A stretch of DNA of 13,022 bases from Deltaproteobacteria bacterium (GTDB lineage: Bacteria > Desulfobacterota > DSM-4660 > Desulfatiglandales > HGW-15). Below, one piece after another: positions 7,382-13,022 of the stretch. How positions within the stretch are numbered: the stretch's first letter is position 1; each line of letters opens with the position of its first letter. Below the pieces are notes generated by a model, which saw only the letters and a list, made by a program, of their open reading frames with translations, was not told the origin of the DNA and searched no databases. Both the position numbers and the translations under genes were made by a program. Location: the NCBI GenBank assembly GCA_019308525.1, contig JAFDIC010000061.1, positions 1 through 13,022 on the forward strand, written 5' to 3'.

Positions 7382-7420
7382 TTGTCGAAAACAGGTGTCG
7401 ATTTCGACACTCTTGTCGAA
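7382..7420. promoter_or_regulatory. TGTCGA half-site cluster (putative enhancer, Spy side)
   Basis: Four half-sites in 39 nt: TGTCGA at 7383, 7396 and 7414, and TCGACA at 7404. The central pair forms a perfect inverted repeat GTGTCGA-TT-TCGACAC (7395-7410); TTGTCGAA occurs at both ends (7382 and 7413). The centre is about 120 nt upstream of the -12 GC of the Spy-side sigma-54 promoter, a normal distance for an NtrC-type activator. A cluster of the same half-site precedes the kinase gene. That the response regulator binds here is inference. Confidence 0.65.
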
Positions 7421-7468
7421 CAGGGGCCCCCCTTTGCCCAGTACATGACTTCTTTGCTATGAAACTTC

Positions 7469-7497
7469 TTGACTGTTTTGCCATTGTAGTCTATTTA
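7469..7497 (+). promoter_or_regulatory. Sigma-70 promoter of the thiamin operon
   Basis: TTGACT (7469-7474), a 17-nt spacer and TATTTA (7492-7497). The predicted start, about 7504, falls at the first base of the TPP riboswitch P1 helix, which strongly supports the assignment. It is divergent from the Spy-like gene's sigma-54 promoter. Confidence 0.7.
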
Positions 7498-7504
7498 AGA
7501 GAAT

Positions 7505-7588
<84 letters not shown>

Positions 7589-7615
7589 AAAAGGTAAGTG
7601 GGCGTCTTTACTATG

Positions 7616-7647
7616 GCTGTTTCCCGGGCTGGGAAACGGCTTTTTTT
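7616..7647 (+). terminator. Riboswitch-controlled intrinsic terminator
   Basis: GCTGTTTCCC (7616-7625), loop GGGCT and GGGAAACGGC (7631-7640) make a 10-pair stem with one G-U, followed by seven T's. The 5' arm can instead pair over 10 positions with GGGAAACGGT at 7578-7587, which is part of the aptamer closing region. Ligand-bound P1 formation would free the arm for termination; without TPP the antiterminator forms. The terminator lies 71 nt before thiG, inside an upstream extension of its reading frame. Confidence 0.92.
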
Positions 7648-7717
7648 GTTCCTTGCTGGAAAACCATTTTTGAAACCCTGTTTCGACGCATACAGCCTGT
7701 CTTCAAGGAAATATGAA

Positions 7718-8485
7718 ATGGACGACCTCATTATCGCCGGACGCAGGTTTGGCTCCCGGCTCCTGTTGGGGACGGGAAAATTCCCTTCGACCGAGACCAT
7801 GTCCAGGGCCCTGGAGGCCTCTGGTGCTGAAATTGTAACCGTTGCATTGAGGCGGGTGGATCTGGCAAACCCCCAGGACAACCTGTTGAAGGCCATTGAC
7901 ACTGATAGGTATCTGCTCCTGCCGAACACCTCCGGGGCCAGGGATGCCTCCGAGGCCGTAAGGCTGGCCAGATTGGCCAGGGCTGCTGGCTGCGGAGCCT
8001 GGGTCAAACTGGAAGTCACGCCCGACCCCCACTACCTGCTCCCTGACCCCGTGGAGACATTGAAAGCCTCTGAGGCCCTCATAAAGGAGGGGTTCATCGT
8101 GCTCCCTTACATATCCGCGGATCCTATCCTGGCAAAGCGCCTGGAGGAAGCGGGAACTGCGACGGTAATGCCCCTGGGCTCCCCCATCGGCTCCAAGCAG
8201 GGACTGAGGACCAGGGATGCCATAGAAATCATCATTGAGAATTCCAACGTCCCCGTGGTTGTGGACGCCGGGCTCGGGGCCCCGTCCCACGCTTCAGAGG
8301 CAATGGAAATGGGCGCAGATGCTGTACTGGTCAACACCGCCATAGCGGTTGCCGGTGATCCCGTGGCGATGGCAGACGCGTTCAAAAGAGGAGTGGAAGC
8401 GGGACGGAAGGCCTTTCTGGCCGGGATCAGGAAGCCCCAGAAGACGGCGGAGGCATCAAGTCCCCTTACCGGGTTCTTGAGGTAA
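7718..8485 (+). CDS. thiG: Thiazole synthase ThiG
   Basis: A 255-residue (beta/alpha)8 enzyme that builds the thiazole phosphate ring of thiamin from 1-deoxy-D-xylulose 5-phosphate, dehydroglycine and the ThiS thiocarboxylate. Family marks: [21 protein letters not shown] at the N-terminus, VTVALRRV (40-47), WVKLEV with the Schiff-base lysine Lys97, [13 protein letters not shown] (151-163) and [30 protein letters not shown]. The frame is open from 7598, but those extra 40 codons cover the terminator and show no family similarity. The ATG at 7718, with AAGGAA 7 nt upstream, matches the family start. It is the first gene of thiGHSE under the TPP riboswitch, 6 nt from thiH. The partner that makes dehydroglycine here is ThiH, the oxygen-sensitive radical enzyme, rather than the glycine oxidase ThiO. 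Confidence 0.97.
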   Translation: MDDLIIAGRRFGSRLLLGTGKFPSTETMSRALEASGAEIVTVALRRVDLANPQDNLLKAIDTDRYLLLPNTSGARDASEAVRLARLARAAGCGAWVKLEVTPDPHYLLPDPVETLKASEALIKEGFIVLPYISADPILAKRLEEAGTATVMPLGSPIGSKQGLRTRDAIEIIIENSNVPVVVDAGLGAPSHASEAMEMGADAVLVNTAIAVAGDPVAMADAFKRGVEAGRKAFLAGIRKPQKTAEASSPLTGFLR

Positions 8486-8491
8486 GAGCAC

Positions 8492-9613
8492 ATGAGCTTT
8501 TACGAGCAGGTGAGAGAATACAAGTGGAATGAGCTTGAAAAGGCTATCCAGGCCGCGTCCGAGACGGACGTGGAAAGGGCCCTTGCCAAGGACCGTCTCC
8601 AGCCCTATGACTTGATCCCCTTGTTGTCACCTGCTGCAAGCTCCTACCTGGAGGAGATGGCCCAAAGGGCTCTCGGGCTGACCCAACAGCGTTTTGGGAG
8701 GGTGATACAACTGTTCGCTCCCCTTTACCTGTCCAACGTCTGCACCAACCGCTGTGCCTATTGCGGTTTCAATTCCACCAATCCCGTGAAGAGGCTAACA
8801 CTTACGACAGAACAGGCGGAGGAGGAAGGCAGGTACTTGCACCAACAGGGCTTCCGGCACCTCCTCCTTGTCTCAGGGGAGGCCCCCGAGGTCGTCTCCC
8901 TGCCATATCTTGAGGCAATACTTGAGAACCTCACGCCCTTGTTTTCCTCTATTTCCATAGAGTTGTATCCAATGGACAGCAAGGCTTACGAGCAACTTAT
9001 ATCTAGCGGCGTCGATGGGCTCGTGGTGTTTCAAGAAACCTACGACCAGAGGCGCTACATGGAGGTTCACCTGGGGGGAAGAAAACGGGATTACCTCTGG
9101 CGCCTGGAGACACCCGAGAGGGGCGGAGTCGCGGGTTTCAGAAACCTCGGTATCGGGGCCCTGTTGGGCCTGAGTAACTGGAGGGTGGAAGGCTTTTTCC
9201 TTGGCCTCCATGCACGGTATCTCATGAAGAATTTTTGGAGATCCCGCGTCAATATCTCTTTCCCCAGAATCAGGCCGGCCGCGAGTGATTATCAACTGCC
9301 AAGTCCTGTCTCGGACCTCCACATGGTGCAGCTACTCACTGCGTTGAGGCTCTTTCTCCCGGACGCTGGACTGGTTTTGTCCACCCGGGAACCCCCTTCC
9401 CTTCGCGACAACCTGATTCCCCTGGGGATAACCAGCATGAGCGCGGGAGCAAGGACAGCTCCTGGAGGCTACACCCAGGGTGCGGAAGCAGAGGCCCAGT
9501 TTGATATATCTGATCATCGTGCCCCCGGCGTAGTTGCTGAGGTGATCAAGCAAAGGGGTTACGAGCCTGTGTGGAAAGATTGGGACAGGGCCTTCGTGGA
9601 GGCAGCCAAATGA
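8492..9613 (+). CDS. thiH: 2-iminoacetate synthase ThiH (radical SAM tyrosine lyase)
   Basis: A 373-residue radical SAM enzyme that cleaves tyrosine to p-cresol and dehydroglycine (2-iminoacetate), the substrate of ThiG. The [4Fe-4S] motif is CTNRCAYC (Cys84, Cys88, Cys91), preceded by FAPLYLSNV as in known ThiH. Further family marks are HLLLVSGEAP, YPMDSKAYEQLISSGVDGLVVFQETYD and, near the end, SMSAGARTAPGGYT. The length agrees with the family (about 370-380). Use of ThiH fits an anaerobic or facultative lifestyle. GAGG lies 9 nt upstream of the ATG, overlapping the end of thiG. Confidence 0.97.
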   Translation: MSFYEQVREYKWNELEKAIQAASETDVERALAKDRLQPYDLIPLLSPAASSYLEEMAQRALGLTQQRFGRVIQLFAPLYLSNVCTNRCAYCGFNSTNPVKRLTLTTEQAEEEGRYLHQQGFRHLLLVSGEAPEVVSLPYLEAILENLTPLFSSISIELYPMDSKAYEQLISSGVDGLVVFQETYDQRRYMEVHLGGRKRDYLWRLETPERGGVAGFRNLGIGALLGLSNWRVEGFFLGLHARYLMKNFWRSRVNISFPRIRPAASDYQLPSPVSDLHMVQLLTALRLFLPDAGLVLSTREPPSLRDNLIPLGITSMSAGARTAPGGYTQGAEAEAQFDISDHRAPGVVAEVIKQRGYEPVWKDWDRAFVEAAK

Positions 9614-9647
9614 ACGAACTGTTGTGAGGGAAAAGCGAGCATCGAGC

Positions 9648-9848
9648 ATGGAGATTATCGTCAACGGCGAAAAAAAACGCTTTGAACGATCCCTGTCCGT
9701 GGCAGACCTTGTGAAGGATCTTGGGCTGGAGCCAAAGACGGTCATCGTAGAACTCAATCTCCAGGTCGTATCCAGGGATGAAATGGGAAGGACCCCTGTT
9801 AGGGATGGAGACAGGCTTGAGATAGTCGGCATATTCGGCGGAGGGTGA
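9648..9848 (+). CDS. thiS: Sulfur carrier protein ThiS
   Basis: A 66-residue beta-grasp protein: MEIIVNGEKKRFE, then VADLVKDLGLEPKTVIVELN, and GDRLEIVGIFGGG at the C-terminus. The terminal Gly-Gly carries the thiocarboxylate that supplies sulfur to ThiG. The frame could start at a GTG at 9624, but the 8 extra residues are not family-like and 66 residues is the usual length, so the ATG at 9648 is chosen despite its weak ribosome-binding site. It sits 34 nt after thiH, and its stop TGA shares one base with the thiE ATG. The activating enzyme ThiF is not in the window and must be encoded elsewhere or borrowed from another carrier system. Confidence 0.93.
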   Translation: MEIIVNGEKKRFERSLSVADLVKDLGLEPKTVIVELNLQVVSRDEMGRTPVRDGDRLEIVGIFGGG

Positions 9849-10513
9849 TGGACAGGCAGACACGAGCGGCAATGTTTCAAGAAATAGACGTATATCCCGT
9901 CACCTGCGAGGCCCTGTCTTCGGGTAGATCCAATTTACAAGTCCTCGAAGGTGTGATCGAGGGCGGCGCCAGGATAATCCAGCTCAGGGAAAAGGAGTAT
10001 TCGGAAAGAGACTTCTACCGGCTGGCATTGGAGTTTCGCAAAGTTACGGCCGGATCGAACGTACTGCTCATTATCAATGACCACGTGGACATTGCCCTGG
10101 CCGTGGATGCAGATGGGGTTCACCTCGGGCAGCAGGATCTGCCCTTGCGAGTCGCTAGGAGACTTGCACCCCAGCTCCTTATCGGTGTATCAACCCACTC
10201 ACTTGAAGAGGCCCTCCAGGCCCAGCAATCCGGTGCGGATTACATCAATATCGGCCCCATCTTCCCCACCAAGACAAAAAAGGGGGCCGCTGATTTCCTG
10301 GGCCCGGACATGATCGGCCGCATCGGACGCAATATCCATATCCCGTTCACGGTGATGGGCGGGATCGACCTTTCAAATATCGACCAGGTCCTGGCCCAGG
10401 GCGCGCGGCGCGTGGCCATGGTCACTGCTATTACCCAGGCACCTGACATTGCTGAAAAGGTCAGATTGATAAAGGACAGGATAGCGACCTTCCCCGGAAC
10501 AGCCCGGCAATAG
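9848..10513 (+). CDS. thiE: Thiamin-phosphate synthase ThiE
   Basis: A 221-residue TIM-barrel enzyme joining the thiazole phosphate and HMP pyrophosphate to thiamin phosphate. Family marks: IIQLREKEY (43-51) for pyrophosphate contacts, LIINDHVDIALAVDADGVHL with GQQDLP (binding site around 74-99), IGVSTHSLEEA, ADYINIGPIFPTKTK (130-144) and VMGGID near the C-terminal phosphate site. The start VYPVTCEALS lacks the common LYLVTD form. The ATG overlaps the thiS stop (TGATG); GGAGGG lies only 2 nt upstream, so a GTG at 9845 or Met9 (9872) are alternatives. It closes the operon. No HMP genes (thiC, thiD) are present, so this locus covers the thiazole branch and the coupling step only. Confidence 0.94.
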   Translation: MDRQTRAAMFQEIDVYPVTCEALSSGRSNLQVLEGVIEGGARIIQLREKEYSERDFYRLALEFRKVTAGSNVLLIINDHVDIALAVDADGVHLGQQDLPLRVARRLAPQLLIGVSTHSLEEALQAQQSGADYINIGPIFPTKTKKGAADFLGPDMIGRIGRNIHIPFTVMGGIDLSNIDQVLAQGARRVAMVTAITQAPDIAEKVRLIKDRIATFPGTARQ

Positions 10514-10633
10514 TATTCGGTCTTGCCCAGGCATCCCTTTTGCCAGAGGCCCTTTGCTGTTTCTTTACCCTTTCTTGACCCGGGATCCGGCGCGATCTTA
10601 TGCAGGAAAGAATCCCGGCAAATCAGGCAAGGA

Positions 10634-10671
10634 ATGTCGAAAAGGAGAATGCTGTCGACATATTTGTCGAA
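10634..10671. promoter_or_regulatory. TGTCGA half-site cluster (putative enhancer, kinase side)
   Basis: TGTCGA at 10635, 10653 and 10665, the middle one being part of the perfect palindrome TGTCGACA (10653-10660), which adds TCGACA at 10655. TTGTCGAA at 10664 is identical to the two flanking copies at 7382 and 7413. Its centre is 124 nt upstream of the -12 GC of the sigma-54-like element before the kinase. Arm spacing differs from the Spy-side cluster, so the exact operator form is uncertain. Confidence 0.6.
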
Positions 10672-10766
10672 AAATGATAGGTTTCTCAACAACCTCTTAT
10701 GCTATTCGGAGTTCTGGTGGACCTGGGCATGCGGCCGTCCTGCATGTCTCAATCCGCTTATGGATA

Positions 10767-10782
10767 AGGTCCGAAGATTGCA
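10767..10782 (+). promoter_or_regulatory. Sigma-54-like promoter of the kinase/regulator genes
   Basis: AGGTCCGAAGATTGCA matches the -12 half fully (TTGCA), keeps the invariant GG and GC with correct spacing, and has the C and G of the -24 half, but it lacks the leading T and the CA of TGGCACG. Transcription would start near 10793 and leave a leader of about 120 nt. The match is weaker than on the Spy side; the support comes from its distance to the TGTCGA cluster. Confidence 0.5.
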
Positions 10783-10914
10783 TTACTTGATGATGCCCTC
10801 GAAAAGCCTTAAGGATAATCTATGAGGCGATCTATTTATTCACGGCAGGGGAATGCCGCGATTGCAACGGGCCGAAGCCCAACCCGGGACCAAATGGAGG
10901 TCTGGAAATAGGCC

Positions 10915-12651
10915 ATGAGAGTCTTGAAGGAGGCTATCAGGCGTAGAAGCCCCAGGAAAAGGCCAACCCAGCCGTTTCTCCAGCCATTGGCCTTGGCACT
11001 TGTGTGTGCGCTGTTGATTGCCCTTTTGGTCCTGATGCGGTGGATGGACCTGCGTGCCGTCGACAGTACATTGACCAAGTACATGGAAAACAGGGGCTCG
11101 TCCATCATAACGAACATCCAACATGTGGCCGGAATATACAGAGGACAATTGCTAGAGTCGGACCAGGCAGGCCTTGGAATGGAAGGCGCCCCCTCAATCT
11201 CTGACGATGCCTTTTCTCTCCAGGAGGCATTCGTTATCGATCTCCTGCAATCCGCCCAAAAGTTGGATTACCAGATGGGGAATGGACCATACATGGGCCA
11301 AGAACTGGACGCTTTCGCTCAAAGAGAAGGCTTGTGGTTGCTGGCTATCCTAGACAAGAGCGGGCGGGTAATCTCCAGCAACAAGCCCGTGCCCGCTGAG
11401 GAGTTACAATTGGCGACCCCCTTGTGGACCGGTCAAAGTGACGTCAAGATCGACATCTTCACTCATCCTGACAATAGCAACAAGCTCCGATCACTGACAA
11501 TCCGGAGGAAATCCGGAGAAGGATTCATCATGCTGGCCATGGATAAAAAGTCTTTTGAGAAGAGGGTCCTGAGGTTTTCCTTCAAAAGGGCCCTTCAGGA
11601 CATCCGCCTGTTACCTGCCATTGGATACCTGATCATCATGGACAAAGACCTTCGCCCCTTTGGCCAGGTGGGCGAAGCACCTGAAATCGCGGATCAGGGT
11701 CTCGTGTGGAGGGTCATCAGCGGCAAGGCAGGTATTTCAAGCCACAAGATCACATACAGCGGGAGGAGATATCTGGACATGATCCTGCCGCTCCATCGAG
11801 GCAACGGTATTGACTACCTCGTCAGGCTGGGGCTGTCAAGGGAAGGGCCCGGCCAGATTCGCAAGAAAAACAGGCGGGCCTTATTCATCTCCATGGCCTT
11901 TATGATCATCATTACCGTTGTTTCCATGTGGCTGCTCTACAAAAACCAAAACAGGCACCTGGCAAAGACCCGGGAGATGGAAAAAAGAATACAAAACGCA
12001 GAGAGGCTTTCGGCCCTCGGACGGCTGGGAGCGGGTGTGGCGCACGAGATCCGCAATCCCCTGAACGCAATCAGCATGGCGGCCCAAAGGCTTGATGCGG
12101 ACAACCTCCCCCAATTGAAAGGGGTGATAAGGGATGAGACGAGGAGGCTCAATGACATTATCGAAGAGTTCTTGGGTCTTTCGAGATCCAGGAAGCTGGC
12201 CGTCGGACGTCACGACCTGGCCTCGCTGATAAAAGAAGTCGGCCTCTTGTTTGAAGAGGAGGCCCGGTCTCGGGGTGCAACAATGGACATCGACGCCGGC
12301 AGAACCCCTGTTTTTGTCAACATGGATCCCCACAAGCTGAAACAGGCCCTGATAAATCTTGTGAAAAATGCGCTTGAGTCTTTCTCCCACAGCGGAACAA
12401 TATCAATCAGATTGACACAAAGGGGCACTGGATGGGTGTGCGTTACCATTGCAGATAGTGGCCCGGGGTTGGAGCCTGAGCAAGTTCGCCGGATCTTTGA
12501 CCTGGATTACACCACCAAGGAGAAGGGCCTCGGGCTTGGGCTCCCATTGGCCCAGGAGATAGTCAGGGGACACGGCGGAGAGCTCCGCGTAGATAGCACC
12601 CCCGGACATGGGACGACCTTCGAGATACTACTGCCCATGGAAAAAGATTGA
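10915..12651 (+). CDS. Membrane-bound sensor histidine kinase (NtrB/ZraS-like)
   Basis: A 578-residue sensor kinase. TM1 is at about residues 22-42 and TM2 at about 322-342, enclosing a periplasmic domain of about 280 residues. That domain holds two PAS-like strand pairs, LLAILDKSGRVISSN (142-156) and YLIIMDKDLRPFG (238-250), suggesting a double-Cache-type fold; the ligand is unknown. A short linker leads to HisKA with the phospho-accepting His377 in GVAHEIRNPLNAIS, then HATPase_c: N-box Asn485 (NLVKNALES), DSGPGL (514-519), FDLDYTTK (528-535) and the G2 box GLGLGL (538-543). The compact HEIRNPL-type core is typical of kinases paired with NtrC-family regulators such as ZraS and AtoS. An in-frame stop lies two codons before the ATG, so it cannot start earlier; only AGG 3 nt upstream and GGAGG 14 nt upstream resemble ribosome-binding sites. 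The regulator follows after 121 nt. Confidence 0.93.
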   Translation: MRVLKEAIRRRSPRKRPTQPFLQPLALALVCALLIALLVLMRWMDLRAVDSTLTKYMENRGSSIITNIQHVAGIYRGQLLESDQAGLGMEGAPSISDDAFSLQEAFVIDLLQSAQKLDYQMGNGPYMGQELDAFAQREGLWLLAILDKSGRVISSNKPVPAEELQLATPLWTGQSDVKIDIFTHPDNSNKLRSLTIRRKSGEGFIMLAMDKKSFEKRVLRFSFKRALQDIRLLPAIGYLIIMDKDLRPFGQVGEAPEIADQGLVWRVISGKAGISSHKITYSGRRYLDMILPLHRGNGIDYLVRLGLSREGPGQIRKKNRRALFISMAFMIIITVVSMWLLYKNQNRHLAKTREMEKRIQNAERLSALGRLGAGVAHEIRNPLNAISMAAQRLDADNLPQLKGVIRDETRRLNDIIEEFLGLSRSRKLAVGRHDLASLIKEVGLLFEEEARSRGATMDIDAGRTPVFVNMDPHKLKQALINLVKNALESFSHSGTISIRLTQRGTGWVCVTIADSGPGLEPEQVRRIFDLDYTTKEKGLGLGLPLAQEIVRGHGGELRVDSTPGHGTTFEILLPMEKD

Positions 12652-12772
12652 AACTCAGATCTTTTTGGGAGCAGGAACCCTCATGGAGATTGCAGGAGCA
12701 ACCTCCTGGTTGCGATAAGAAGGCGGCTTTCATGCAGAAGCAACCAGACCACAGGCTACAGGTGAGAAGACC

Positions 12773-13022
12773 ATGAAACCATTGAACATCTTGATAGTAG
12801 AGGATGGAAAGACCCAGCGCAACCTGCTCAGGGATTTCCTGAAAGGGGCGGGGCATAAGGTCAGCGAGGCTGAAAAGGGTGATGATGCGATTACCGGGCT
12901 AAAAAGAGACTACTTTGATCTGGTGCTCCTCGATTACAAGCTGCCCGGAATGGATGGTATGGATGTACTACAACAAATAAAGCACCTCAACCCGGAGACC
13001 GACGTGATCATGATGACCGCCT
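12773..13022 (+). CDS. Response regulator receiver domain, probably NtrC-type (partial)
   Basis: The first 83 residues of a response regulator, cut by the window edge. Receiver features are all present: NILIVEDGKTQRN with the acidic pair Glu10-Asp11, LVLLDYKLPGMDG with the phospho-accepting Asp54, and VIMMTA with the switch Thr82. The spelling of the Asp54 region (DYKLPGMDGMDVLQQIK) and the following NPETDVIMMTA are common in NtrC-family sigma-54 activators. The sigma-54-like sites upstream of the kinase and the Spy-like gene fit that, but the AAA+ and DNA-binding domains lie outside the window, so the class is inference. AGGTGA precedes the ATG by about 9 nt. The 121-nt gap from the kinase contains a small hairpin, GCAACC (12698-12703) with GGTTGC (12708-12713). 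Confidence 0.9.
   Translation, partial: MKPLNILIVEDGKTQRNLLRDFLKGAGHKVSEAEKGDDAITGLKRDYFDLVLLDYKLPGMDGMDVLQQIKHLNPETDVIMMTA

Larger units (their letters stand above)
10514..10914. other. 401-nt control region before the sensor kinase
   Basis: No gene is evident. It holds the TGTCGA cluster at 10634-10671 and a sigma-54-like element at 10767-10782, both described separately. A weak inverted repeat, CCGGGAT (10580-10586) with ATCCCGG (10612-10618), lies after thiE without a T-run; no clear terminator for the thiamin operon was found. Confidence 0.6.

Noticed and set aside
7598..7717. Upstream extension of the thiG frame (40 extra residues)
   Set aside because: It runs through the riboswitch terminator and shows no ThiG similarity; the ATG at 7718 has a ribosome-binding site and matches the family start.
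7703..8290. Long antisense open frame (195 codons) opposite thiG, and similar ones opposite the exporter genes (983-1528, 2293-2820, 4661-5182)
   Set aside because: These lie wholly over well-recognised genes in other frames and have no family motifs; they reflect codon bias on the coding strand.
10580..10618. Inverted repeat CCGGGAT/ATCCCGG after thiE as a terminator
   Set aside because: The loop is 25 nt and no T-run follows; it is not a convincing intrinsic terminator.
10718..10732. Second sigma-54-like element TGGACCTGGGCATGC before the kinase
   Set aside because: GG-GC spacing is right but the -12 half is poorer, and it lies only about 75 nt from the TGTCGA cluster, unlike the 120-nt Spy-side arrangement; 10767-10782 fits better.
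12683..12718. 11-codon open frame between kinase and regulator
   Set aside because: Too short, with no clear ribosome-binding site and no recognisable leader-peptide features such as a codon run.

Overview
The window reads as a chromosomal segment of a Gram-negative bacterium, most likely a Desulfobacterota/deltaproteobacterial lineage. This is an inference from gene style: a tripartite exporter with an outer-membrane lipoprotein channel, a ThiGH-type anaerobic thiazole pathway, a MoaD-like carrier, sigma-54 style promoters, and an intergenic heptamer repeat of a kind I associate from memory with that group. No mobile element, CRISPR array, tRNA or rRNA was seen.

Layout. A small MoaD/ThiS-family sulfur carrier (61-330, +) faces a leftward four-gene operon (6148 down to 344) that encodes a complete MacAB-TolC-like exporter: outer-membrane channel lipoprotein, membrane-fusion protein (MFP), ABC ATPase and MacB-type permease. 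The cistrons overlap by 4 nt or are separated by 4-18 nt. A 627-nt non-coding stretch with a possible promoter and two hairpins precedes it. Then comes a leftward gene for a periplasmic Spy/CpxP/ZraP-like protein (7249-6776). Divergent from it is a rightward thiamin operon, thiG-thiH-thiS-thiE (7718-10513), led by a sigma-70 promoter, a complete TPP riboswitch and an intrinsic terminator. A 401-nt gap follows, then a membrane sensor histidine kinase (10915-12651) and the start of a response regulator (12773 onward, cut by the window edge).

How the parts may work together. The most interesting signal is regulatory. Two clusters of TGTCGA half-sites occur in the window, one upstream of the Spy-like gene (7382-7420) and one upstream of the histidine kinase (10634-10671). 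Each lies about 120 nt upstream of a sequence with sigma-54 (-24/-12) geometry, pointing into the Spy-like gene and the kinase respectively. The simplest reading is a ZraPSR-like envelope-stress circuit: the sensor kinase and an NtrC-type regulator activate their own operon and a periplasmic chaperone/metal-binding protein. The exporter operon lies downstream of that gene on the same strand. The exporter's MFP has an unusual C-terminal tail of about 120 residues ending in three LSPEER-like repeats that resemble the LTxxQ motifs of the Spy-like protein. This suggests, without proving, that exporter and periplasmic protein belong to one response.

The thiamin operon is a self-contained neighbour. 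Its leader carries a visible on/off switch: the same GGGAAACGG segment occurs in the 3' arm of the riboswitch P1 region and in the 3' arm of the terminator, so the terminator's 5' arm can pair with either.
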